Origin: Phycisphaerae bacterium
GTDB taxonomy: Bacteria; Planctomycetota; Phycisphaerae; Phycisphaerales; UBA1924
Direction: 5' to 3'
Assembly: GCA_030432255.1 (NCBI GenBank)
Contig: JAUIHS010000034.1
Coordinates: 1 to 36,118 of the forward strand
DNA: 36,118 nucleotides
The translations under genes were made by a program, and so were the position numbers. Below the pieces are notes generated by a model. It did not search any database. It saw only the letters and a program-made list of their open reading frames with translations, and was not told the DNA's origin. Below, one piece after another: positions 16,409-22,909 of this stretch (its first letter is position 1; the number at the start of each line of letters is the position of its first letter).

Positions 16409-17014
16409 TCACTCGCCCGCGTATGCGGCTTCCAGTGTGTCGAGGATCTTTCGCAGCCGCTGCGTGCACCGGCTCTTGGCGAGATAGACATCATGAACAC
16501 CCATGTCCAGCGTCTCAGCGACAGCAGCCGCGGACATATGCCGGGTGACGAGGAGTTCAAAAGCCTGGATCGTCTTGTCCGCAGCTCGCGATGTCGTCTT
16601 GAGTTCTTCCATGGCCTGACGAAGGAGTACAGTCCGGCGCTCCGCTTCCCAGACCCGGGTGAGCTCGGCCTCGTCCTCCAGGTTCACCATCACGGAGTCA
16701 CCTCGGCTCGGGCCGCCGCGAGCCTGTGAGCGGCGCACTCCGGCGACCTTGTAGCGGGCGATGGTGATGATCCATGAACGCAGTCTGCCTCGTTCGCGAT
16801 CGTACCGGCCGTCCCGATACTCCTTCGTGAACTGCAGGAGCGTCTCCTGTGCGACGTCAGCAGCGTCGGCATCGTTGAGCCCGAGTCGCCTGACGAAGTT
16901 GAAGATCACCGGGCGGTAGCGGTTGTCGAGCATCTCCCACACACGCTGGTTCTCAGGGTCCTGGAGGTCATTGAGCAGTTGAGTTGTGGTCCTCGTGATG
17001 TCGATCAATGGCAA
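16409..17014 (-). CDS. ECF-type RNA polymerase sigma factor
   Basis: The ~200-residue product has region 2 (YRPVIFNFVRRLGLNDADAADVAQETLLQF...GRLRSWIITIARYKVAGVRR, ~33-95) and region 4 (~135-195, SAAAVAETLDMGVHDVYLAKSRCTQRLRKIL), without regions 1 or 3, as in ECF sigma factors. There is no ATG near the N-terminus. TTG at 17014 is the longest start, but TTG at 17008 is better spaced (6 nt) from AGAGGA, so the product may be 199 residues. It is directly followed by a Ser/Thr kinase with a zinc-finger head instead of a classical anti-sigma gene, which suggests activation by phosphorylation (inference). Confidence 0.9.
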   Translation of the reverse strand: MPLIDITRTTTQLLNDLQDPENQRVWEMLDNRYRPVIFNFVRRLGLNDADAADVAQETLLQFTKEYRDGRYDRERGRLRSWIITIARYKVAGVRRSQARGGPSRGDSVMVNLEDEAELTRVWEAERRTVLLRQAMEELKTTSRAADKTIQAFELLVTRHMSAAAVAETLDMGVHDVYLAKSRCTQRLRKILDTLEAAYAGE

Positions 17015-17054
17015 TCCTCTTCCGAGGGGTGTCGGGTCGTGGCCTCAGGATACA

Positions 17055-17291
17055 TCAGCCATCGTCGGCGTCTGCCGCGGCAGCCATGATGCGCCGACAT
17101 GCAGCGGCATCGAGCACTGGGAGCGAGGGGCATCCGGTGGCGATGGCGAGTCGGACATACGGTTCACAGGAAGCGCATCCCGAACAGATTCCTGTACGGG
17201 CTCGAATCTCGGCAAAGCTGAGACCGTGCTCGTGAAGCCGCAGGACGGACTCAAAACTGGTATCGGTGCAGATGCAATGTGTGACGTTCAT
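17055..17291 (-). CDS. BFD-like [2Fe-2S]-binding protein
   Basis: This 78-residue protein contains C6-x-C8 and C36-x2-C39-x2-C42 (GICSGCASC). The spacing and local sequence (CICTDTSFESVLRLHEHGLSFAEIRARTGICSGC) resemble bacterioferritin-associated ferredoxin and the BFD domain of NirB and other redox enzymes, where four Cys hold a 2Fe-2S cluster. Such small proteins release iron from bacterioferritin or shuttle electrons; which applies here is unknown and no bacterioferritin gene is in the window. Start: ATG 17291; no good Shine-Dalgarno. An upstream in-frame GTG (17324) is possible but lies too near the -10 box. Promoter and palindromic operator are at 17328-17356. The longer open frame upstream is low-complexity and not part of the gene. 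Confidence 0.7.
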   Translation of the reverse strand: MNVTHCICTDTSFESVLRLHEHGLSFAEIRARTGICSGCASCEPYVRLAIATGCPSLPVLDAAACRRIMAAAADADDG

Positions 17292-17327
17292 GGGTGACAG
17301 GCTGATGAGGGAGAGAGCGTTCACTGG

Positions 17328-17356
17328 ATCATAGAGGGTCGACGACCCTCGCGGCA
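17328..17356 (-). promoter_or_regulatory. Promoter with palindromic operator upstream of the BFD-like gene
   Basis: On the minus strand TATGAT (17333-17328) is a good -10 box. The 17 bp just upstream (17334-17350) are an uninterrupted palindrome, GAGGGTCG-A-CGACCCTC, so it occupies precisely the spacer length of a sigma-70 promoter. The hexamer at the -35 position (TGCCGC) is very poor. A regulator bound in the spacer, either repressing or activating, would explain this arrangement. The predicted start site is near 17321, about 30 nt before the ATG. Confidence 0.5.
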
Positions 17357-17391
17357 TGCGGATGTGATCACAGCCATGAATGAACGGAGTT

Positions 17392-17423
17392 GACCGGGAG
17401 CCGCGATCCCGGTCACGGCTCCC
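17392..17423. repeat. Two mutually exclusive 8-bp hairpins
   Basis: GACCGGGA (17392-17399) pairs with TCCCGGTC (17407-17414) over a 7-nt loop. GGGAGCCG (17396-17403) pairs with CGGCTCCC (17416-17423) over a 12-nt loop. The GGGA at 17396-17399 is shared, so only one hairpin can form at a time, as in attenuators. No T tract follows on either strand. Confidence 0.5.
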
Positions 17424-17436
17424 GATGCACCTCCTT

Positions 17437-17466
17437 CCCCCGGATATGCCCCCCGCCCCACCCCCC
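17437..17466 (-). other. G-quadruplex motif on the minus strand
   Basis: Four C runs on the plus strand (17437-17441, 17449-17454, 17456-17459, 17461-17466) give minus-strand G runs of 6, 4, 6 and 5, with loops of 1, 1 and 7 nt. This satisfies the G3+N1-7 rule. It lies about 80 bp upstream of the BFD promoter. Confidence 0.5.
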
Positions 17467-17496
17467 GAAGTCAGACCCCCCGGGACACACCCGGAA

Positions 17497-17588
17497 CTTC
17501 CCCGGGTCTTCCCCGGGACATCCCCGGGACATCCCGGAACCAAGCCCGGAAACAGGCCCGGAAACAGGCCCGGAAACAGGCCCAGGAC
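17497..17588. repeat. Tandem repeats, 11 bp x4 then 12 bp x4
   Basis: Four 11-bp units of the type C(T/A)TCCCCGGG(A/T) run from 17497 to 17540, the last imperfect. They are followed by four 12-bp units of the type CAGGCCCGGAAA (17541-17588), of which the middle two are identical. The change of period from 11 to 12 with shared CCCGGR core suggests slippage-driven expansion. On the minus strand the 12-bp units would read Leu-Phe-Pro-Gly repeats, which I do not consider a real protein. Confidence 0.7.
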
Positions 17589-17985
17589 CTCCTCGGATTT
17601 CCGCCCGGAATCAAGGACTCCGGACGCCGCACATCCATGTGCGAAAGCACCGGTCCCGAGCGCGCCGAGCGATACCCGTGAGCACATCCGATGTGTGCCC
17701 GCCCTGTGGCTCCGATTGGTTCGCACGGAGAACAGGCTGCACCCGGAGACGTCATGACTGATGAGGCCCGGCTACGCATGAGCGCAGCGATATCTGGAAG
17801 CCGGGGATCCCCTGGTGGGGAGATCCCCGGTGCCCCCGAAATTCCGCAACCCGGAAACGCCCCCGAAAGCGCTATCCTCGGTACGGCGCTGACAACGTGC
17901 GGCGTCGCAGCCTCGTCAGCACGGCACCGTTGTATCCGGTGCTGGAAGGGGATCGCAGAACTCGCGCACAAATTCAGCGGGTTTC

Positions 17986-18714
17986 TCACGGTGATCGAGG
18001 GAGGTCGTACCGATCAAGAAGCGGATCGTGCGCGCCGAGAGACTCGAACGCAGCCAACCGGATGCGACAGGCATCACAGTGCAGACACGGACAACCCGCT
18101 TCACCAGGGTCGTAGCACGAATGCGTCATGCCATAGTCGACACCCAGGGCCAGGCCGCGGCGGATGATGTCGACTTTCGTCAGTAGAAGGAGCGGTGTTT
18201 CGATGCGCGGCCCGTGTCCCTCCACACCTGCGCGTGTTGCAACATCGGCGAGTCCCTGGAATGCATTCACGAACGCGGGTCTGCAGTCAGGATATCCCGA
18301 GTAGTCAACGGCGTTGACACCGATGTGGATGGCGCGGGCATCAAGGACCTCCGCCAGCGCAAGCGCATAACTCAGGAAGATCGTGTTGCGGGCGGGAACG
18401 TATGTCACCGGTATGCCCTCATCGGTCGTCGTGAATGGCACATCGCTCTTGGGGACATCGATCTCATCCGTCAGCGCCGACCCACCGAAGGCACGGAGGT
18501 CAACACTCATGCAGCGATGCGAGGCGGCGCCGAGCCCATCGGCGAGTGCCCGGGCAGCCTCGATTTCTTCGGCATGGCGCTGGCCGTACGCGATGGTCAG
18601 ACAATGGCACTCAAACCCCTCCGAGCGCGCAATGGCGAGGCAGGTGGCGGAGTCGAGGCCGCCGGACAGGAGGACGACGGCGCGAGCGGGCGTGGTCTGC
18701 GTGGGGGCGTTCAT
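17986..18714 (-). CDS. queC: 7-cyano-7-deazaguanine synthase
   Basis: The 242-residue product makes preQ0 from 7-carboxy-7-deazaguanine, ammonia and ATP in queuosine biosynthesis. It has the PP-loop SGGLDSAT near the N-terminus, AYGQRHAEEIEAA, VPARNTIFLSYALALAE, GVNAVDYSGYPDCRPAF, and the zinc ligands in HSCYDPGEAGCPCLHCDACRIR. All are QueC signatures. ATG 18714 places 14 residues before VVLLSGGLDS, the usual length. An in-frame TTG at 18780 would add 22 residues of no family character. There is no Shine-Dalgarno; TATCCT (18724-18729, minus) ends 9 nt before the ATG, so the mRNA may be nearly leaderless. No other que genes are nearby. Confidence 0.95.
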   Translation of the reverse strand: MNAPTQTTPARAVVLLSGGLDSATCLAIARSEGFECHCLTIAYGQRHAEEIEAARALADGLGAASHRCMSVDLRAFGGSALTDEIDVPKSDVPFTTTDEGIPVTYVPARNTIFLSYALALAEVLDARAIHIGVNAVDYSGYPDCRPAFVNAFQGLADVATRAGVEGHGPRIETPLLLLTKVDIIRRGLALGVDYGMTHSCYDPGEAGCPCLHCDACRIRLAAFESLGAHDPLLDRYDLPRSP

Positions 18715-18820
18715 GGGGCGTCGAGGATAGCCGCCGGCGAGAGGGCCTGCGGGGCCAACAAACACCGATTTATTGTCCAAAGCCCACTGACCGGGGGTGG
18801 CAACGCTTCGGGGGAGCCGC

Positions 18821-18826
18821 TATTCT
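18821..18826 (+). promoter_or_regulatory. Candidate -10 box for tRNA-Leu
   Basis: TATTCT (18821-18826) lies 42 nt before the tRNA 5' end, suitable for a short precursor leader. No good -35 box is seen at the standard distance, so confidence is low. Confidence 0.3.
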
Positions 18827-18868
18827 CCTCGGTCCTGCCGCCGGAGCGATCCGGCTCGGTACCCCATC

Positions 18869-18953
18869 GCCCGGGTGGCGGAATTGGCAGACGCGCCAGC
18901 TTGAGGTGCTGGTCCTGGTTTACAGGGTGGAGGTTCGAGTCCTCTCCCGGGCA
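18869..18953 (+). tRNA. tRNA-Leu, anticodon GAG
   Basis: An 85-nt class II tRNA. The acceptor stem GCCCGGG (18869-18875) pairs with CCCGGGC (18946-18952), with discriminator A at 18953. The D-arm region is TGGCGGAATTGGCAGAC. The anticodon stem CCAGC/GCTGG encloses loop TTGAGGT, giving anticodon GAG (reads CUC/CUU). A variable arm and T arm GGAGG-TTCGAGT-CCTCT follow. CCA is not encoded (ATT follows). An intrinsic terminator follows at 18968-18999. Confidence 0.95.
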
Positions 18954-18967
18954 TTCGCGAGACAGAT

Positions 18968-18999
18968 CCCGGCCCATCGTGGCCGGGTCTTTGCTTTTT
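18968..18999 (+). terminator. Rho-independent terminator of tRNA-Leu
   Basis: CCCGGCC (18968-18974) pairs with GGCCGGG (18981-18987) over a 6-nt loop and is followed by TCTTTGCTTTTT. Its T tract touches the stop codon of the convergent acyl-CoA synthetase gene. Confidence 0.8.
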
Positions 19000-20471
19000 C
19001 AGGGAGCCGGAATGGAGTCCTTGAGTTCACGGCGCATGATCTTGCCCGTCGGATTCCGCGGCAGAGCATCGATCCGTTCAATGCTTCGCGGGACCTTGTA
19101 GCCGGCAAGATGCTCGCGACACCAACTGCGCAGTTCGGACTCGTCAAACTCCGCATCCTCTTCCAGTTCGACGAAGGCAGCCGGCAGTTCGCCCCTGATC
19201 GGATCCATGATCCCGATGACTGCTGAGGCGTGCACGCTGGGGTGGCGGTTGAGCACTTCTTCAATCTCGCGCGGGAAGACGTTCTCCCCCCCGACAATGA
19301 TCATTTCCTTGATCCGCCCGGTGATGAAGAGGTGCCCCCTCTCGTCAAGGCGGCCCATGTCACCCGTCTTGAAGAACCCGTGCTCATCGAAGACCGCGCG
19401 TGTCTCGTCCGGAAGCCGATAGTAACCCTTCATGATGTTCGGGCCCGCGATGCGGATCTCGCCTTCTTCGCCTGCAGGCATGTCCCGCTCGGAGCCTGGA
19501 TCAACGATGCGCTCGATGACGCTCGGAACCGGTCGCCCGACAGAGTGCCGCACGAAATCGTGGGGCAGGCAGATGTTCGTCACTGGCGACGTCTCCGTCA
19601 GCCCGTAGCCTTCATTGATGCGAACACCGAACCGCTCATGGAATCGAGTGGCGACATCGTCGGGCAGTGGTTCGCCACCGGAGACGGCGAGTCGCAGCGA
19701 CTGGAGTTGAGACTGGTCTGCACTCTTGGAACCGAGCATGGCCGCGTACATCGATGGGATGGCAACGAAAGCCGTCGCGCGGTGCTGCTCGATGAGCTTG
19801 ATGATCCGGTTCGGCACGAAACGGGCCGAATACACCACCCGGGCACCGATGGTCAGAGGCAGCATGGTCAGCACGGTGAAACCGAAACTGTGGAACTGTG
19901 GCAGGACGCCGACGAGCGTGTCCCGGGCGTTGAAGCCCGCAGCCGCAACGGACTGGCGAATGTTGGCGGAGATGTTGCCGTGCGTCAGCATGACACCCTT
20001 GGGTTTCCCGCTTGTACCGGAGGTGTACAGCAGCACCCCGAGATCTTCGTCCCGCGCACGCGCCGGCCACCGCATATCCGGGACGCCCTTGAATGAGAGA
20101 TCCTCGAGGGCGACGACCCTGGAGCAGCGCGGAGCCTCTCCCAGATGCTCCAGCAGCGCCCGTGAAGTGATGATGAGATCCGTGCCGCAGTCGTCGATGA
20201 TGTACTGAAGTTCGTCCGGCTTCAGAAGGTAGTTCAGCGGCACAACGGTTCGACCCTGGAACCAGGTACCGAGGGCACTGATCGGAAACGCACCCGAGGT
20301 GGGCAGGAGGAGACCAACGTTCGGTGACTCGCTGAGGCGCCCGACGAGCGCGCTGATATGCATGGCACCGACGAGGAGTTCGGCGCCCTTCCAGGTGCGC
20401 CGGTCGTCATGGATCAGGTCCCGGCGCGCACAGCGGATCAGTCGTCGAACGATGGGCCAGTGAATGCTCAC
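18999..20471 (-). CDS. AMP-dependent synthetase/ligase (acyl-CoA synthetase family)
   Basis: The 490-residue product belongs to the ANL superfamily. It shows the P-loop YTSGTSGKPKG (149-159), the FHSFGFT and YGLTETSPV substrate/adenylate motifs, KTGDMGRLDERGHLFITGR hinge region, and the C-terminal lysine in NPTGKIMRRELK. It activates a carboxylic acid (probably a fatty or aryl acid) to acyl-AMP and then to a CoA or carrier thioester. The substrate cannot be told from sequence. It stands alone: tRNA terminator on one side, a divergent lipoprotein gene on the other. Start: GTG 20471. There is no ribosome site; a TACAAT -10 box ends exactly 6 nt before the GTG, so the transcript is probably leaderless. 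Confidence 0.9.
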   Translation of the reverse strand: MSIHWPIVRRLIRCARRDLIHDDRRTWKGAELLVGAMHISALVGRLSESPNVGLLLPTSGAFPISALGTWFQGRTVVPLNYLLKPDELQYIIDDCGTDLIITSRALLEHLGEAPRCSRVVALEDLSFKGVPDMRWPARARDEDLGVLLYTSGTSGKPKGVMLTHGNISANIRQSVAAAGFNARDTLVGVLPQFHSFGFTVLTMLPLTIGARVVYSARFVPNRIIKLIEQHRATAFVAIPSMYAAMLGSKSADQSQLQSLRLAVSGGEPLPDDVATRFHERFGVRINEGYGLTETSPVTNICLPHDFVRHSVGRPVPSVIERIVDPGSERDMPAGEEGEIRIAGPNIMKGYYRLPDETRAVFDEHGFFKTGDMGRLDERGHLFITGRIKEMIIVGGENVFPREIEEVLNRHPSVHASAVIGIMDPIRGELPAAFVELEEDAEFDESELRSWCREHLAGYKVPRSIERIDALPRNPTGKIMRRELKDSIPAP

Positions 20472-20477
20472 GCAGGG

Positions 20478-20483
20478 ATTGTA
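20478..20483 (-). promoter_or_regulatory. -10 box of a probable leaderless promoter (acyl-CoA synthetase)
   Basis: TACAAT on the minus strand (20483-20478) in the context CCCGGTACAAT is followed by exactly 6 nt and then the GTG start. With transcription starting about 7 nt after the -10 box, the mRNA begins at the start codon. No -35 match. Confidence 0.55.
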
Positions 20484-20540
20484 CCGGGACTCACGGGCCG
20501 CGCCGTATGGGGTAGGATCTGGGGACGAAGGAGGCTGATC

Positions 20541-21338
20541 ATGATGGACTGCCTGAGATGGATGCGACTTGCCGTGGTTCTCGTCCCGGTTCTCTGGCTC
20601 ACTGGGTGTGCATCAAACCAGTTGCACGTTCCCGGGGCATCATCCGAAGCGATGGCCAAGTATGAAGCCGGTGCGTTTGCAGAGAGTTTCCGGCTCGCCT
20701 CACTGGCTGCCGCATCCGAGCGAGGGCATGAGCAGGAGCGTGCGAATCTCATCGCCGGTATGTCAGCCTACCGCCTCCATGACACGATCGAAGCGCGGCG
20801 ACGCCTCGAGCCACTCACACTCAGCACGAATCCGGAGATCGCTGGGCGGGCATCGGTCATGCTCGGCCTGATCGAAGCCGATGACGAACGGCACCTCGCC
20901 GCGATCTCGAGATTCACTGCGGGCGCGAGGAGTCTCGAAGGAGACGACCGCGCGCGGGCCCACCTGCTCGCCGCGGCGTCACTGGAGTCTGCGTTGCAGA
21001 CCCGGGAAGCCACGGTTCAGTACGAGGCGGCGTTGACGCACGCGGAAAACGCGTCACTTCGATCAACGATTCGGGCGCGCATGGATGGTGTGACGGGCTC
21101 AGGAACCTACACGATTCAGATCGGAGCGTTCTCGCGTTCGGAGAACGCAATTCGGAGCGCCTCGCGACTCCGCGCTCGTGCGGCAGCACTGGGACTGGGC
21201 ACGCCGCGAATTGAACGTCTGACCGATCCGACTGGCCGCGACCTGCACGCCGTGCGCATCGGGCGATTCCTGACGAGGCAGGGTGCCGAGTCTGCGCAGA
21301 AAAAGCTTGGCGAGGGTGTGGTCCGGGGCCGGCGTTGA
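20541..21338 (+). CDS. SPOR-domain lipoprotein with helical repeats
   Basis: The 265-residue product starts at ATG 20541, set by AAGGAGG (20528-20534) 6 nt upstream; the longer open frame upstream overlaps the divergent gene. A lipoprotein signal ends in LTGC (Cys about residue 23), so the mature protein is lipid-anchored outside the cytoplasmic membrane. Residues ~35-190 are TPR-like helices (MAKYEAGAFAESFRLASLAAASERG...). Residues ~195-265 form a SPOR domain (SGTYTIQIGAFSRSENAIRSASRLRARAAALG...HAVRIGRFLTRQGAESAQKKL), known to bind denuded peptidoglycan at division sites. Whether it acts in septation is inferred; planctomycetes often lack FtsZ, which makes a SPOR protein notable. TAGGAT (20513-20518) is a possible -10 box. 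Confidence 0.85.
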   Translation: MMDCLRWMRLAVVLVPVLWLTGCASNQLHVPGASSEAMAKYEAGAFAESFRLASLAAASERGHEQERANLIAGMSAYRLHDTIEARRRLEPLTLSTNPEIAGRASVMLGLIEADDERHLAAISRFTAGARSLEGDDRARAHLLAAASLESALQTREATVQYEAALTHAENASLRSTIRARMDGVTGSGTYTIQIGAFSRSENAIRSASRLRARAAALGLGTPRIERLTDPTGRDLHAVRIGRFLTRQGAESAQKKLGEGVVRGRR

Positions 21339-21350
21339 TCAACGCGGCGT

Positions 21351-22616
21351 TCAGTTCCCGCGGTCAATCCGCACCTGCGTGATGCGTTCGACCTCGCCGG
21401 CAGCGATCTTGTCGATGCCGCTGCCGAGTTCGCCGATGGGATCCGGAGGTACGATCTCCACGCTCTTCTCACCCAGTGTGGCTTGGCCGTCACGGACGCG
21501 CTGCTGGAACGTCCGGCATTCTTCCAGGAGACGATCGAGGATCTGCTCCTCCGTGACGTTGGCGACGCGCTGGCCCTGGACGTAGATGATCCCACGGCGA
21601 TCACCGGCAAACACCGCCACGTCTGCACCTTCTGCCTCACCGGGACCGTTGACGACACAGCCCATCACGGCGACTTTCATGGGGATCTCGATCTCTGCGG
21701 CCAGTTTCTCGCGGACGTCCTGTACAAGCGTGAAGAGATCGACCTGGATTCGTCCACATGTCGGGCAGGCGATCAGGTCGACGCCCTTGCGTTCGCGCAG
21801 CGACAGGCTCCAGAGGAGTTCAAGTCCGTCCTCGACTTCATAGATGGGATCGTTGGCGTACGAGATCCGGAGCGTGTCGCCGATGCCCTGACAGAGGAGG
21901 CCGGAAAGGGCGGCGATGGAGCGGATCGCGCCGGTCTCCTTCGGTCCGGCATGCGTGACACCGAGGTGCAGCGGGTGATCGAAGCGCTTGCTGATCTCCT
22001 GATAGATCTCGCAGACGAGTGCCGCGTCCATGAGTTTGGCGCTGATGCAGATGTCGTGGAAATCGCGCTCATAGAAGATGTCGAGGTACTCTTCGAGTTT
22101 GGTGATCATGAGCGCAAGCAGGTGGCCCTGTCGCCGATCCGCGAAGAAGCGGCCGAGTTCCTGCAACCGCTTCTGCTTGTCGCGGCGTTCGACGATGGAT
22201 CCCTCGTTCACGCCGACCCGGATTGGAATGCTGCGCTCTCGACAGGCATCGATCACAGCATTGACCTGGTCCCGGTCACTGATGTTGCCGGGGTTGAGCC
22301 GAATCTTGTGGACACCCGCTTCGACGGCTTCGAGGGCGCGCTCAAAGTGGAAGTGGACGTCGGCGACGATCGGGACACGAACCTGGGGCAGGATGTGGTG
22401 CAGCGCCTCCGTGTCCTTGCGCTGAGGTACGGCAACGCGGACAATATCAGCGCCGGCAGCAGCAAGACGGTTGATCTCGGCGACGCAGGCATCGACGTCA
22501 TGCGTGTAGCCGGCGGTCATGGTCTGAACGGATATCGGAGCATCGCCACCGATGAGAATGCGACCGACCCGGTCGTCGCCGACGCAGATCTGTCGAGTTG
22601 GCCGGCGCTTGAACAT
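21351..22616 (-). CDS. ispG: 4-hydroxy-3-methylbut-2-enyl diphosphate synthase
   Basis: The 421-residue product is IspG (GcpE), which reduces MEcPP to HMBPP in the MEP isoprenoid pathway using a 4Fe-4S cluster. Evidence: ISVQTMTAGYTHDVDA, ADIVRVAVPQ, VPIVADVHFHFERALEA, HKIRLNPGNI, and the cluster ligands in CPTCGRIQVDL (Cys ~282 and ~285) and MGCVVNGPGEAEGADVA (~319), plus the conserved Glu after it. This is the bacterial short form. Start: ATG 22616 with GAGGA 9 nt upstream. The probable promoter is the extended -10 TGCTAGTCT (TAGTCT at 22727-22732, minus). ispE, another pathway gene, sits at the right edge of the window but in a separate unit. Confidence 0.95.
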   Translation of the reverse strand: MFKRRPTRQICVGDDRVGRILIGGDAPISVQTMTAGYTHDVDACVAEINRLAAAGADIVRVAVPQRKDTEALHHILPQVRVPIVADVHFHFERALEAVEAGVHKIRLNPGNISDRDQVNAVIDACRERSIPIRVGVNEGSIVERRDKQKRLQELGRFFADRRQGHLLALMITKLEEYLDIFYERDFHDICISAKLMDAALVCEIYQEISKRFDHPLHLGVTHAGPKETGAIRSIAALSGLLCQGIGDTLRISYANDPIYEVEDGLELLWSLSLRERKGVDLIACPTCGRIQVDLFTLVQDVREKLAAEIEIPMKVAVMGCVVNGPGEAEGADVAVFAGDRRGIIYVQGQRVANVTEEQILDRLLEECRTFQQRVRDGQATLGEKSVEIVPPDPIGELGSGIDKIAAGEVERITQVRIDRGN

Positions 22617-22909
22617 CGGAAGGATCCTCGTAAGTCAGGCAGATGGGCTGGCCCTTCAGGGGCGTACGGGCGAAGAGCGTGGATCGGATCGGGGGCGATT
22701 GCCGCCGCGTCGCATCGATGTCCTAAGACTAGCAGGGCTATCGGCCGGGGGCCATGTCGTCGACTGTGCGGAATGGACACTCTGTACGGTCCTGAAACAT
22801 GGGATTCTTGAAGAAGACGGTAAGAGCCGTTGATCGGCACTGACTTGAATCGATGTGTTAAGTGTTGACCCGACACTTCAAGGGTCAGGCGGTTGGGAGG
22901 GAATGAACC
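22617..22909. promoter_or_regulatory. Divergent promoter region between ispG and the disordered-protein gene
   Basis: This 293-bp region has no gene. For ispG, the extended -10 TGCTAGTCT (TAGTCT at minus 22732-22727) is the best promoter candidate, without a -35 box. For the rightward gene, a perfect inverted repeat AAGTGT-TGACCCG-ACACTT (22860-22878) lies about 30 bp before the start codon and could be an operator. I could not assign a convincing rightward promoter. Confidence 0.4.

Larger units (their letters stand above)
17292..17985. other. Long non-coding, structured and repeat-rich region
   Basis: Nearly 700 bases between the end of queC and the BFD-like gene hold no believable gene. 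Open frames here are Pro/Gly/Arg low-complexity translations of CCCGG-rich DNA, lack ribosome sites and conflict with each other. The region contains the BFD promoter (17328-17356), two overlapping hairpins (17392-17423), a G-quadruplex motif on the minus strand (17437-17466), 11- and 12-bp tandem repeats (17497-17588) and an inverted repeat near 17803-17830 (GGGGATCCCC...GGGGAGATCCCC). CCCGGAA-type motifs recur at 17849-17870. A decayed gene or a regulatory RNA is possible, but I see no direct proof of either. Confidence 0.5.

Noticed and set aside
17497..17588. Possible CRISPR array.
   Set aside because: The units are 11-12 bp and directly adjacent, with no spacers and no cas genes.
17380..17761. 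Pro/Gly/Arg-rich open frames in the gap upstream of the BFD-like gene, including Leu-Phe-Pro-Gly repeats on the minus strand.
   Set aside because: They are translations of short tandem DNA repeats in several frames at once, without ribosome sites or homology by eye.
22836..22850. Possible sigma-54 promoter (GGCAC...TTGAA) before the disordered-protein gene.
   Set aside because: The spacing between the GG and GC positions is one base short and the GC is missing.
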